Under the pieces are notes generated by a model, which saw only the letters and a program-made list of their open reading frames with translations, was not told the origin of the DNA and did no database searches. A program made the position numbers and the translations under genes. Positions 37,901-49,900 of a stretch of 64,000 nucleotides of DNA are shown here, in pieces. How positions within the stretch are numbered: the stretch's first letter is position 1; every line of letters begins with the position of its first letter. The stretch lies in NCBI GenBank assembly GCA_016630905.1, contig WBMQ01000004.1, positions 1,240,001 through 1,304,000 of the forward strand, read 5' to 3'. The stretch is from Capillidium heterosporum (taxonomy: Eukaryota > Entomophthoromycota > Entomophthoromycetes > Entomophthorales > Capillidiaceae).

Positions 37901-38342
37901 ATATATAATTTACTTTAATATAGACGTTAGAATCAACGAATTGAGTTTTAACTATGTAAGTAATATTAGCGAAAGTCTAGCTACCTTGTATATATATGGG
38001 TGCTAATAACCTGAATTGAACTTAGTTTATAGTGTATGATATATCTCTTTTATTCTGTAGATCTGTATGGCTAAAACGGAGAATGCTTTAGTATTGCTTT
38101 GGCAGAATAGAAATAGGGTATAAGAAAAATGATGCTACTCTGGACACTCCTATTTGCTAGAGCGATCCTAAATCACTTATACAGAATCCCTATTTAATTT
38201 ATATAGATTTATAAACAACCCTATAACACCAGCACTACTATTCCAAATATTGGATAGTAAGTTAAACAATGCCCAATAATAATAAAGAATAAATTATTTC
38301 TCCGATATAGTTTTGTGCAACTTTTGTAGAAAAATCTACTCC
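37901..38342 (-). repeat. MULE right terminal inverted repeat
   Basis: Reverse complement of 34082-34523. The few differences are all C/T or G/A. Confidence 0.9.
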
Positions 38343-38897
38343 CCTAAAAGTGCCCACTAAATAAAATCAGAGTAGTATCCCACCAATACAAAATCCCCTA
38401 GCAACCATCAAACCAAAGTTCAAGGTAGACACTAATTTTTATAGCTGGAACATCAACACCACTTAGTATTTTATCCATCCTTTCAATTCCTTTCTTTTCA
38501 ATTATTATAAAAGCCAATTGGCTCGGAATTTTCCGAATTCCAAGGAATCAAACTTCAAAGTCTGATCAGTTCAAAATTAGTAGGCTACAATACGCAAAAT
38601 TTATCAAGCAAATATTGTAAAAACTTAGTACAGTAAGAATACAAACTATGGACATATTCATAAGCTAAAATTTCCGATCATTCAACAACCTAATATATGT
38701 ATAGCTCTGAAAATATCAGTCGTACCATGCAGTACCACCTAATAAGCTATAACATCTTTAAGCAAACCAGCCGACAAAAATTTTAGAGGTACCAATCAGA
38801 TAGGATAGCTTTCATCTCAGCTATAAAGAGTTGTGATAGCAAAAAAATTTTCATCAACGGGGCAAAAACAAAGATTAACAGCTATCGACTCTATGAT
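38343..38897. other. Spacer between MULE and NmrA-like pseudogene
   Basis: AT-rich, no feature recognised. Confidence 0.5.
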
Positions 38898-39740
38898 ATG
38901 ACTCTACCTATTAACTCCCAACTCATCATCGTTGCCGTATCTGGTGGTACCAGCGGCTTTAGCAAGCATCTAGTACGTGCTTTGCTAACCCAAAAGACCT
39001 ACAAACTAAAAATCCTTCATCTATTACCTCCCTGCACTAAGAATTTAAAGCTCAAAGCGTGACAATGATCCCATCAACTACACTTCAATCAGCCTAACAG
39101 AATCTCTTCAAGGTGTCGACATTGTCTATGTGCTTTTGGATTCAGAGATCTACTCGATAACCAGCTCAGCCTAATCTAAGCCTACAAAGCTGCAAACATT
39201 AGTAAATTCGTCCTTAGCAAATACGTTACCAACGATGAAGCTTCCCAATACGAGACCTTTAAGAACAAGCTAAAATACGCAAAACGATCCAAGCCTCAGA
39301 ACTTGAATACACCTACTACAATAACGATTTTTTATGGAACGATGCTTCATCTCGACTTGCAACTTAGACCTAACTAAAGATAACATTATAGTTATTGGTG
39401 GTGGCGGCATCAAACTTTCGTTAACTTTCATCGAGGATGTCGCTAGCTACGTCGCCAAAATGCTGACAAAACCAGAAACAAAGAGTCGCAACCTAAATGT
39501 TATAGAAGAGATAATTCCATCAATACTATTGTAAAATCAGCCGAGAAAATTCGGGGGAAATCGTACCAAGTAACTAGAGTTTTGGAGGCCAAGGTCTTGG
39601 TAATGTTAGGTATAAACGCACCTGAAAAATTCTTTGAGGATATCTATATCTTGATTTTTTTAGCTATAAGTAGAGGTCAAACAAAAATTTCTAATGGTAA
39701 TTTGAACAACAGGTTTGTTGATAATGATTTCAACCATTGA
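38898..39740 (+). pseudogene. NmrA-like/isoflavone-reductase-like pseudogene
   Basis: Related to the gene at 41900-42793. The ATG at 38898 starts MTLPINSQLIIVAVSGGTSG followed by FSKHLVRALLTQKTYKLKIL, the NAD(P)-binding start; later blocks include DLTKDNIIVIGGGGIKLS, TFIEDVASYVAKMLTKPET and AEKIRGKSYQVTRVLEAKVL, and the C-terminal SRGQTKISNG. Several stops and frame changes separate them, so it is a relic. It lies in opposite orientation to its better-preserved relative. Confidence 0.8.
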
Positions 39741-41899
39741 AGGTGAAGGGTTTTATCAAGATGCTGTTAGCTAAGGACAATTGACTTGCGCTTTTATTTT
39801 GTTACAGATCTCACATCTAATACCTACACTTCAGTAAACCATGTAGTAAAACTACCATCGAAATAAATTATCAAAATTTTAAATATATACATATAATATA
39901 TTAAGTTTCGCTAGCCAATATATGTTGCCAATTAAAGTAGTTTATATTACCATACAGCATACTCGAATATATAAAGGTGTCTCCTATTTGTACGCTTAGG
40001 CCAATATCTACAATATATAGCGTTTTATACTTGGTGAGTTTTACTTTAATTTGATGGTCATTATATCAAGCTCTAATAGCGTTTAGGTAGGCTTTACTGC
40101 AAAGATTTAGGATTTGGTTAATAAAAGTTAACACCAATTTAAAATTAAGATAGGCATGGTTTTGTAACGAAATAATATCCAAAGTTATAATTGAAATTCC
40201 TATATAGAGAGGCGACTTAATCTAAAAAGGAAATTTTATCAGTACTTTAACTAGACATATTCGAAATATATATTCTTGTAAATAGCATTCTAACTATTTC
40301 AAGATATTGTAGTGCTAGATCTATCGGATGACCGTTCTAAGAATCCTCTAAATATAAGCAAAGTGAAACTCCTTGCAGCGATGGGACATACAAATCCAAA
40401 ATATCAAAGTATAAATACCTTATTCACATAAAAAGATATCAAAGTTTACAAGCTTGTAATTAGGTTTAAAGGTATATTCTCATATAGTCCCCAAACCTTT
40501 ATAAGTCTCAAAACAATATTGCCTAATCCTTTAACTCCGTCTTCATACCACCTCTATTTTGCAATTTAGGTATCTCTTAAAAAAATTTCGATTCCAATAT
40601 ATTAGCTCAATATATCCGTTTGAAAAGGATCGATTCGAATATGTCTTATTAAAGTTAGCTTTCAGCCAAGGTAATATCCCTTTAAAGCCATCATGTTATA
40701 GCCACCAAAGGTACTTTAGGGCATTAGTGTCGCAACTAAAATTACCCCATTTCCCATTACCTTTGAAGTGCTTTATCAGCATCGACATTACTGGCAAATT
40801 CTGTCAAAAGCTGTCGATTCTATATAAAATATTTACATATCCGTACTACCATCGTGCTTTCAATCAATAAAATATGTAAACATAATGAGATAAGAAGGTT
40901 AAATTGAAAAATAAGCAAAATTATAGTATGGCTTTATCTATTTCATATATATAATTTGGAACTGGTAAGGTATTTGTCCAACTTGAATTCAGTATTCTAC
41001 AGCTGGCACTACGCCGGTCCCTAGTATTTTCAGCGTTTATAGACAATAGTTCGATCTTATTATTTCTTATTTAGCTTTTCTGCCTTTCATGTAGTAGGCT
41101 TACTCGTAACCTCCTTATATCCCTTGTGGAACATGGCTGCAGGTCTATAGTCCTACCTATTATAAGTTCGGAAATTCCTCTGTGTTCTTTTTTTATGTTT
41201 TTCTGGTATTCTGTCACAGAACGGATTACCACATTTGAGCTTGTCGTCCTTTTTGGTACGCTTGAGGGTATGTTGCAGAAGGGAAATTGGGTTGGCATGA
41301 GTGCCATTTACGACTACGTTTCTAATTTGAGCTGGAATTTAGATATGCTAAGGAATTTGGGAATGCTGGGCTAAATTATCTACTTGTAAGCTCCTTAGCA
41401 CTAGATTTAAGGCCAGGTAAATGGAGGCTTAAGGCGGGTAAGAGGTACGGGGATAGTAAAATCAAAAAGTTTATTGTGTCTTATAAAGCCAAGGTAATTT
41501 TCATCTTTTATGCTGTGTTACCCGTATAACTTTATCTCTTTCCAATACACTTTAATATATTGTTAGTCGATGTGAGCTACATTTTTGGCGAAGATTGTTG
41601 CGTAAACTTCAAAGTTCTTAGGCTGCAATTAATTGTAGGCACTTCATTTTATACTATAAACGATTTACTTCAGTTTCAATTGTAAAAAAGATCCGACCCA
41701 CCTTTGGCCGAAACCCTCGGATATAATTAACAGGCCTGCTAAAATTTAGCGAAACTGTGCCAACTTGCATTTGGAAAATGTAGAACTAATACAGAAAAGT
41801 ACACTCAAATATAACCAACATAAAGCAAAAATAAAAACTAAATTAAATACAAAATTACTAATAATATATATATAAATACCAGCTTTAAGCTAAAATTTA
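39741..41899. other. Gene-poor 2.2-kb region
   Basis: Open frames at 40559-40870 (plus) and 41071-41307 (minus) show no family motif; the second has slightly better codon composition but no supporting exon. No repeat was recognised. Probably transposon or gene debris. Confidence 0.4.
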
Positions 41900-42793
41900 C
41901 TAGACAAACAACGTCTTGATGAACTCCTCCACCTTCGAAGTCTTAAACCCATCGCCAGCTAATTCAGGATCGAAGGAATCCTTTTCAATAAAGATCTCAC
42001 CCCTACTGATGGCTAGTCGAAGGGTAGCCAACACATATTGAATAGGATTTTCAGAAATAGGCTTCTCCAATAATGCTACCATCTCAGCCTTAGGAACTCG
42101 AGTTATCTTGTACGGTTTACCCCGCAATTTTTCAGCCAACTTGATAGGTGTTGATGGAGGTAGTCTCACCTAAAATATTAACATCCCGATTTTGAGTTTC
42201 CAGCTTGGTAAGTGTCTTGGCGACGTAGTTAGCAACATCCTCAATAGAAGTTAAGGAAATGTTGGCATCACCGTTGCCAAAGATTTTGATGTCATCCTTA
42301 GTAAGATCCAAGTCAAGGCTAGCGTGGAAGAGGTGACCGATAAAGAACCCACAGTTGTAGAATGTATAATCTAACCCACTATTCTCGACAGCCTTACGCA
42401 CTTGGTTCTTACTAGCATAGATTTCGTACTTGTCAGCTAGACTAGCAACGCCAAACTCGGAAGGTACAAATTTCTTAACACCGGCCTGTTTGGAAGCTTC
42501 AAGTTCAACTGACTGTCCAATAAACCATTGAATCCGAAAATACATAGGACGATGTCAACATATTGAAGAGCCTCGATCAAGTTGGGTACCGAGGCATAGT
42601 CAACGGGTACAAAAGTTGCTCCTAAATCTTTGAGCTCTTGGTAAGCGGCATTAGCAGTCGAGTCAGATCGATTGACTACCTTGACATCGTAAATGCCTTC
42701 AGCTAGGAGAGAACGTACTAGATACTTTCCGACACCACCACTGTCACCAGCTACGGCAACGGTAGTCTTATGAATATTGTTGGGTGGAGTCAT
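41900..42793 (-). CDS. NmrA-like NAD(P)-binding family protein (two frame offsets)
   Basis: An atypical short-chain dehydrogenase relative of isoflavone/phenylcoumaran reductases. Starts MTPPNNIHKTTVAVAGDSGG with the GxxGGxG nucleotide motif, then VNRSDSTANAAYQELKDLGA, SQLNL, EASKQAGVKKFVPSEFG (family motif), TFYNCGFFIGHLFHASLDLD and SIEDVANYVAKTLTKLETQ, with C-terminus KVEEFIKTLFV. Three frames are needed: a -1-type change near 42490 (QLNL to EASKQ) and a +1 near 42150 (TTSINT to IKLAEKLRG). Every part between is well conserved. It is in better shape than the relic at 38.9 kb. A TATA-like ctataaatac lies about 65 bases upstream. Confidence 0.75.
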
Positions 42794-42860
42794 GCTGTGG
42801 GATATTTTAATGCTTATTTTCTTTTTTCTGTTGAAGATTCGAATCCCTTTGCAGTATTTA

Positions 42861-42996
42861 TAGTAAGCTTAAATATCGATATTATTAATCTATCTATATA
42901 ATTCATCAACTAGGAATTACTAATACTATATAGTAAGCTTAAATGTCGATATTATTAATCTACCTATACAATTCATCAACTAGGAATTACTAATAG
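42861..42996. repeat. 70-bp tandem duplication
   Basis: Two direct copies with period 70 (starting tagtaagctt at 42861 and 42931) differing at only about four positions. They lie upstream of the NmrA-like gene. Confidence 0.85.
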
Positions 42997-43279
42997 TAAT
43001 TTCAATACCTTGTTTTAAATTCCCTTGAAGGCATCATCCATTTTGAATATTTTATGCAAAGCCCACTTTTTCAAGCTAGTAGAATAAAGTTACATTTTCC
43101 AGCCAAATGCTCAGTCATCTATAAAATGAACAGTTAGTATAATTAAATAATAGGGTATTTAGTATCTATATATTTTCAAAGCAATTGTACAGTTAGTATA
43201 GTAGCTTAATATTGGATTATATAACTTCTTAGTTGTAAAGAAACTGTAAAATAGTATACTAATTATTTTGTATATAAAC

Positions 43280-44320
43280 TGTAAGGTCCAGGGAGGTATC
43301 GCTGGATCCAGTCAATGATGGCATATATTGGGAACTCATGACGTGGTAGGTCAGGAAAACGGAACTAAGGCCCACTACTGCATTGGTGACAAAGGCTTGA
43401 ATTCTCCGGAGAGCAGGCCGGACAGCCAGGTGAAGGAGGTGCAGCATAAGGAGTGCCCATACAATGATAGTCAAGTCCCAGTTCCAGGAGGGAACTAAAG
43501 AGACGGGTTGGGACTGGGAAGTGGAGTGGTGCTGAACTAAAGGGGGCCGGCTAGGTAGTGGTTGTGCGACCACCGGTGCCACAGTGTTAGGGTCAAAAGT
43601 AGGGGTTGGTTGATAGGTCAACGTTGGTTCAAAGGGGTAGACGGTATTAGTAACATTAATTGCCCAAAAAAGATGAGATCCGAGGGTAGCGAGGATCGTC
43701 AAAAGGTAGTAGGAGGCTAGAAAGACGGGGAGACTAGACCACATAGTATTACTATGCTGAAAGTAAGAGTACGGGTAAAGGATAAGTTTATTTAGGGACA
43801 AAGGACGAGATCAGGCTGCTGGGAACAGCTATGGCTAGGGACAGGGGGTGAGTAACAGCTATTTAGAAAATAGCGAGGTGGAACGTTGTCAAGATACTGG
43901 CTTTTGGTAGTCACCAAGGGGTTTAAATATCCTTTTTGGTACCTTGGATGTAGTGAAGTTAGCGGGGTTGGATTCCCCTGCGGCAATCCACTACTCTATA
44001 GATTAATTGAGTGCTTACCAAGTTTATCCAAAAGGCCAGTAATTATCTTAACTACTACTGATGTGTTTTCCATTGTTGGAAGGTGTGGATCAGCTAGTAT
44101 GCTATTAATCGTTGAAGTTCCCAGGTTATGGTCAAGTTTAAGAAAATAATAAAGGTAATCGAAATAATTAATGTGAGGTGGATTCGTAACTTAGTTATGA
44201 ATTGGGGAACAGAAAAAAAAGAATTTGAAAATTAGTAAGAATTAGCAAGAGGAAGGGAATCTAAGAAAAGAATAGGTCTATGACCTAATAATCGGGATTG
44301 TGATGACCAGGGTTGTTACA
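43280..44320. mobile_element. Solo LTR of a retroelement (TG...CA ends, 5-bp TSD)
   Basis: A 1,041-bp unit starting TGTAAGGTCC and ending GGGTTGTTACA, flanked on both sides by TAAAC (43275-43279 and 44321-44325). The uninterrupted target survives at about 61040-61090, which shows exactly what was split. No internal retroelement coding region is attached, so this is a solo LTR. An internal open frame on the minus strand is part of the LTR and is not called as a gene. Family (Ty3-like or Ty1-like) cannot be told without the internal region. Confidence 0.75.
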
Positions 44321-44590
44321 TAAACTAATTTGTAGTTTATAGAATAGTGCAAAGTTATTTATAATTGAATTGGTAGGAAAAGCTTATTTAATTGCTAGCT
44401 TAATGCATACTAACTGCATTTAAATAGAGTAGCTGTAACAACCGGGATTGTTACACAAATCAAACAGTTGGTTTGGCATTGTATACAAGTACTTTATTGA
44501 ATATTTAAAATATATAGGTAGGCAAGCCCTATTTTTATTAAGACTAATGTATATTGACTACCTAGCTACCAAATACTCTGTAAATCTGCG
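44321..44590. repeat. Repeat block shared with 61072-61330, likely older LTR fragment
   Basis: About 260 bases nearly identical to 61072-61330. It contains a 22-bp near-palindrome (44436-44457, tgtaacaacc...ttgttaca) resembling the LTR terminus, so the block to the left of it may be the 3' end of an older LTR into which the 43280-44320 LTR inserted. Confidence 0.55.
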
Positions 44591-44611
44591 ATATCTTCAA
44601 AGCACATAGTG

Positions 44612-45088
44612 TGTCAAATTAGCTCTTAGGCTAAATTGGGTGTTGGACATTGGAACACTTTATTTTCTGTAAGAAACCTACAATTTAGCTGCTACTGGAC
44701 TGAGTATTTTGGAGCTACACAGTTGCTTATTTGTTCCTGCGCTTTGAAATGCCTACCTTTCATTAGCATATATTTTAATCAATAGCCAGGCTGCTTGAAT
44801 TACCTGAGGCCGATTTTCTGTTAAGGATACAAGCTTGGGTTCCAGACTCAATGTCAGATTCTCCAATTATTGTACTGTAGAGAAAATCGGCCTCGGGTAA
44901 TTCAAGCAGCCTGGCTATTGATTAAAATATATGCTAATGAAAGGTAGGCATTTCAAAGCGCAGGAACAAATAAGCAACTGTGTAGCTCCAAAATACTCAG
45001 TCCAGTAGCAGCTAAATTGTAGGTTTCTTACAGAAAATAAAGTGTTCCAATGTCCAACACCCAATTTAGCCTAAGAGCTAAGTTGACA
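44612..45088. repeat. Foldback element: 208-bp inverted repeats around a 61-bp loop
   Basis: Arm 44612-44819 is the reverse complement of 44881-45088 with only a couple of mismatches; outer ends tgtcaa...ttgaca, inner ends cgattttct/agaaaatcg. No coding capacity. A half copy (one arm's distal part) occurs at about 61329-61420. It looks like a MITE or foldback element; no clear target duplication was found. Confidence 0.85.
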
Positions 45089-45263
45089 TGTAATATATAT
45101 CAATATTAGTTATACCAGTTGCTCGATTTGCAGCATTTCTAATGTCGAATACGGTAAAACACATGCTAAATATTTAGCCTAATTTTTCCAATGCTTTGAA
45201 GCACAACTTGGCATCGATCCCTTATGATTTATAAAAAAATGGAAATGTATATATACACTTACA

Positions 45264-46145
45264 ATGGATGGATGTTTGATTATAAATTCTAATTTATTAA
45301 ATTACAACACAAGTATGCTGACCTTCCACAATATTTTAGCCTCATCCCGCCAAAGCATATCACTTGAAAACTCCACCACCAACAGCTATTCTCCCAGTAG
45401 CAAGTTTAACCAGAAGGATCAGGTCATCAACATTTTGATTGACGAGCTCCGTAAGGCACTAGTAGAGGTTCTTGGCAAGAAGATCGAGGATAATACCGCC
45501 AACCTCTTCTACAATGGTATGGATTCTATCAAGGTTGCCAACTTCGTAAACTACTTGAACGAATTCCAAAGCTTCTACAAGGTTTCCCAAAATGAGATCT
45601 ACCAGCACAGCTCCATTAGAAAGCTAGCTTACCATCTCAGTTCCCGCTTCTACGATTCCCAGACTCAAGTTCGAGGGGATACCACTTTGGAAAAGGTTCA
45701 AGAAGCCTTCTACTCAGAAACTGGACGCAACTGCCAGGACACTTCCAGAAGTATGTTCTACCAAGGCTTAGATTCCATCAACGTCTACCAGTTCATTGAC
45801 AACCTCTCCATCACCATCCCCGATGTCGACATCGACCTTAAACTGTTATACAATCTGAAAACTATAAATGCTTTAGTAAAGCTCGTCGACTCCAAAGCCT
45901 TTGTACCTAAGGAGTGCTGCAAGGAGCCGGTCTGTAACATCACCAAGATTCTTATCAAGATCACTGGGAAACAAGACTTTGACAACGATGCTAGTTACTT
46001 TTACCAAGGTTTGGATTCCAACAAAGTGGAAATCTTTGTAAAGGAGCTACACAACGTCTACTCTGACTTAAAGCTCGATTCCAAGGACATTTACTCCAAC
46101 CAGTCTATAGCTAAGTTGGCTGGTCACCTTTCTAGCTTGCTGTAG
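45264..46145 (+). CDS. Protein made of three tandem acyl/peptidyl-carrier-like domains
   Basis: A 293-residue intact, intronless frame. Three repeats of a carrier (PP-binding) fold are visible: FYNGMDSIK (Ser88), FYQGLDSIN (Ser171) and FYQGLDSNK (Ser252), spaced 83 and 81 residues. Each is preceded by a helix of the LIDELRKALVEVLGK type and followed by the usual helix III-IV pattern (EIYQHSSIRKLAYHLSS; KDIYSNQSIAKLAGHLSS). The D-S dipeptide is where 4'-phosphopantetheine attaches in PKS, NRPS and fatty-acid carriers. No ketosynthase, adenylation, condensation or thioesterase domain is present or adjacent. An alternative start is the ATG at 45315 (MLTFHNILASS). No signal peptide is evident. 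It could be a stand-alone carrier hub or a remnant of a larger synthase; no damage is seen. Confidence 0.75.
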   Translation: MDGCLIINSNLLNYNTSMLTFHNILASSRQSISLENSTTNSYSPSSKFNQKDQVINILIDELRKALVEVLGKKIEDNTANLFYNGMDSIKVANFVNYLNEFQSFYKVSQNEIYQHSSIRKLAYHLSSRFYDSQTQVRGDTTLEKVQEAFYSETGRNCQDTSRSMFYQGLDSINVYQFIDNLSITIPDVDIDLKLLYNLKTINALVKLVDSKAFVPKECCKEPVCNITKILIKITGKQDFDNDASYFYQGLDSNKVEIFVKELHNVYSDLKLDSKDIYSNQSIAKLAGHLSSLL

Positions 46146-46980
46146 ATTCTCTTATCCCTGCCTTCACTTCACTTTACTTCCCCTTCGTTTTTTATGTTTC
46201 CAGCTCATATACTATCTCTTAATCATTTTGAATATCCTTATTAAAACTATATATTTCAAAACTTCTATACACATATTTTTTATGTTTATATGATATATAA
46301 CGTATATAAATGAACTAAAGTTCAAGGTTGGTTCACGATATTCTATAGAAAATTGTATAGCCAGCAGTGCTGTCCATCGAATAAATTGGACATGGATTTA
46401 GTATACAGCTGTAGGCTTCCAAGGTATACTCCAGTGTGCAAAGACGACATATGTTTAGATCGTCTTCCAATGATCGCATGTTAGGTGGCAAGAGTTTGAA
46501 TATGGAATTAGTGAAAACGTTAATACCATAGTTTTGGATAACATAGTATCTTTCATGGTTGTATGCTAAATCATTATAAGGTTTTATGATTTCTATATAC
46601 CTTTCAATACTATAGTTAAAGTATAAAATGTTTAAAAACACTTTTTAAGTACTTGTATTTTAATAGTTTAAAGTCACTATGTCTTGAACTGTTGAAATTC
46701 AAAATCTTGTCAGAACTGGTTCTTGGAGATAGTTATTCAATATTAACCCAACTTAATAGTAGCTTCGTATGAGTTTGTAAGACATAAAGGTACATGCTTA
46801 TACGAATATTCATATTGATAGAAGGCATCACTAAAGGAGCCACTTCCAAGAAAAGGTATAAATTACTTTAAAAGTGTATCTAAAACATACTACTTTAAAA
46901 GGAAGGTATATACTAAAAGCTACAATTTATTTCTACTTTAAAGAGCAGGTCGCTTATTACAGCACATCCATCCAATTGGC
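46146..46980. other. Spacer with an unassigned minus-strand frame
   Basis: A minus-strand frame at 46333-46641 lacks an ATG at its 5' end and encodes LLPPNMRSLEDDLNICRLCT and several Cys; it could be the last exon of an unrecognised or decayed gene. The rest is AT-rich spacer. Confidence 0.35.
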
Positions 46981-49900
46981 TTAGCTTATTGGAGTCATGG
47001 ATATGGCATTGGGGTCAATGGTAATACTTTTGGTGTTGTCGTGGGTTTTATAAATGCCAACGAGGCGGTCGGCAAGTTCGAACATGTTGTTGCGCAGCGA
47101 TATAATGATGAACTGAGCGTCCTTTGTCCGTTCCTTAATGTAGTTGGCGACAATAGATACGTTTCTAAAGTCGAGAGCGGCATCAATCTCGTCCATCACA
47201 TACAGTGGCGTGGGCTTAAAATGGTGGAGAGCAAAGACCAACGCCAACGAACTCAACGTCTAAGAGAAGGTTAGTATTCGATTGCTTATTAAATATGTAC
47301 CTTTTCACCACCAGAGAGGTTGCTAATGTTCTTCCAGGACTTTTTGGGAGGCATGACCGAAAAAATAATACCTTCACTAAAGGGATCCAGGCTGTCGACA
47401 AGCTCCAATTCGGCGTTCCCACCTAATGTGATCATCTGGTACATCTCTTTGAGCTTGTAGGAGATCTTATGGAACCCGTCCATGAACTCGGTCAGTCGCT
47501 GCTGGCGTAAATTGTCGTACTGCTCCTTATAGGAATCACGTATGTTGGTTGCTTCGTCTAACTCTTTTTCACGGAACTGAAAGTCCTTCAGCTTGCGTCG
47601 GTAGTCGACTAGGACGCCTAAGTTAGGGTTAGCCTTCTGTAACTTGGCTTCTGTTGTGGTAATCGCTGACTGTAAGGAATCAGGATCGATTTGGTCCAGG
47701 TCTTCCAATTCCAAGGTCTCCAAGGTAGGGATCTCGGGATTGCTGATATCCATGGTGTTGTTGTCGTTCTTGTATATGTCTACTGGTTGTAGGGCGAGTC
47801 CTGATAGTTCCGAGTCCCAGTGACGAATCTCTCGCTGGTACTTTTCCAGCTTCTGAGTCTGAATAGATTTTTGATTGTTCAGCTCAACTTCTACTGTTCG
47901 GTGCTTGTTGTAGGCGGCATTCAATCCTTCCAGTTGATTCTTAAGTTCAGTCAGCTCCTCACTAGTCTCAGATTTCTCCTGTTGAAGTTGATCTATCATG
48001 TTCTGACAAGTAACACCACGTTCCACCAGCGTCTCCAGATTATCATTGATTTCCTGGCTCCTACGCTGCAGGTCTTCAATATCTTTATCTGCCTTCACAA
48101 GATCCTTGTTAATCCGCTCAATATCTTTCAAATATTTATCCCGAGTGACTTGGAGTTTTGTGGCTTTCTGGTTGTATAGGTCGATATCCTCCTTAATCTT
48201 GGAGACCTTCTGGTTCTGAATCCGTAGGGCATCACCACCGACATCCATGATCTTGGATTTTAAAGCATCGATCTCGGTTTGAACTGATTTGGCGCTGTCC
48301 TTCAGCGTAGCTAGTTCTTTGGTATTTCTGGCGATGTTGGCTTGGTATTTAGACATCTGATCTAGATCGTTGGAGCTCAGCGCTGGAGTTTTAGTGAGTT
48401 GACTGTATCGGTACTTGGCATCCTGAATCTGTTGCTGTAAAGTAGTTTGGTCTATTTCTGCCTTGGTGATATTCATCTTGAATTAGGGTAGAATTGCCTT
48501 GTCCTTTTCCAGGTCGGCTTCTGCTTTTCGGACGGCTTGTCGAGCCTTGTTGTATTCGTTATCAGTTTGATTAAATTGATCTTTTAGCTCAGAAAGCCCT
48601 TCTTGAGTTATACTGTCGTCAACAAGCTTTGAACTCATAGCTCCACGCATGATCCGAGATCCACCACCACTCATGGTGCCTGACTTTTCAACCATCTGTC
48701 CTTGAAGAGTAACGACCCGCCATCGCTGCTGACCCATACCAATATCTCTAGCTTGCTCCAGATTTTCAGCAACCAAGGTATTCTGAAGTACATTGTAAAA
48801 TGCCTGCGCGTAGATGGACTCCTTAGGCCTAATAAGATCGAATAGACGGTCTACTTTTTGGGGAGTTTGGATTGGATCCATAGTGTTATTAGGAAGTTTA
48901 TTCAAAGCCATAAATGTCGCACGGCCAATTCCATTATCTCTAAGGTATTTAATACACTGTTGGGCCGTTTCTATGGTATCGACAATAATATTATCCAACT
49001 GAGGACAAGCTGTAGAGACTGCAACGTCGTACTTGGTATCGATAGTGCCTAAATTACCCAACCTACCATGAATCCCGCGTAGTCGACCTAACTCTTTCTC
49101 ACGCATCAATGCTTCCAAAACTTTACCCCTAGCTTTGGCGTTTTGAATAAAATTCTGAGCTTCATTGTACTTTGTCCTAGTATGCTGAGCTTGAATCGAA
49201 AGGTTCTTTTCCTGTTCCTTTAACAAGTCGACTTGGTTGTTAGAGGCAGCTACTCTCTCTTCGATCTCAACATACTCTAGATTCAAAGCCCTTAACTCTT
49301 TACCTTTACTACCCAAGGATTCGTTAAGCTCACCCGTTATATGCTTGGTTTCTTTGAGCTGATCTTCGTAAGCTATCTTTTTGTTATTAATCAAGTTGAA
49401 TTTTGATTGCTCGACATCAATGAGAGTTTACTGCTTGTTGATCTTTTCGTTCCAAGGAGCGAGGTTCTTTTGCTTTTCTTCGATTTCAAGAAACAAGTCT
49501 TCAGTTTTACCTATTTAAATTTAGAAAATATGTATCCTAAATTGAACTTACCTTTCAATTCTTCGATTATAACATGCAGAGCCTTCTCTTCTTTAGCTAG
49601 CTTATTTTCAAGATGCTCGACTTCAGTCCTATTTTCCTCGTCGTCGTTCTGATGGAGGTCAACCAAGCTTGCTGGTCAGCTAATTTTTCTCGATCCTATA
49701 AAACTAAACAGGTAATCATCTGATTTTCATACCTTAGCAGCCTCCTTTTTAAGCCTCTTGATTTTCGTCCTAATATGCTTGTCATTTTCTTGAAGTAGAA
49801 TGTCTTCATGATTAAGCTGCTCCATCTCCTTGGCAGCTTTGGTTAGCTTCGAGTCGATGTTTTCGCAAACTGCCTTTCTTGACTTGATCTCAGTTTCAAG

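Larger units (their letters stand above)
34082..38342 (-). mobile_element. Mutator-like (MULE) DNA transposon, 4.26 kb
   Basis: Bounded by two 442-bp inverted repeats (34082-34523 and 37901-38342) beginning ggagtagatttttc, with only about six differences between them, all transitions. A MULE transposase region lies between them on the minus strand. Flanking 9-mers (agatttata on the left, cctaaaagt on the right) do not match, so no target duplication is visible; either it decayed or the ends have rearranged. The near-identical ends indicate recent movement or gene conversion, although the transposase is interrupted. Confidence 0.88.

Noticed and set aside
42820-42850. Possible tRNA B-box (gattcgaatcc)
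   Set aside because: No A-box, no acceptor-stem pairing and no cloverleaf could be drawn around it.
43259-43801. 180-codon minus-strand frame as a host gene
   Set aside because: Lies almost wholly inside a solo LTR bounded by target duplications.
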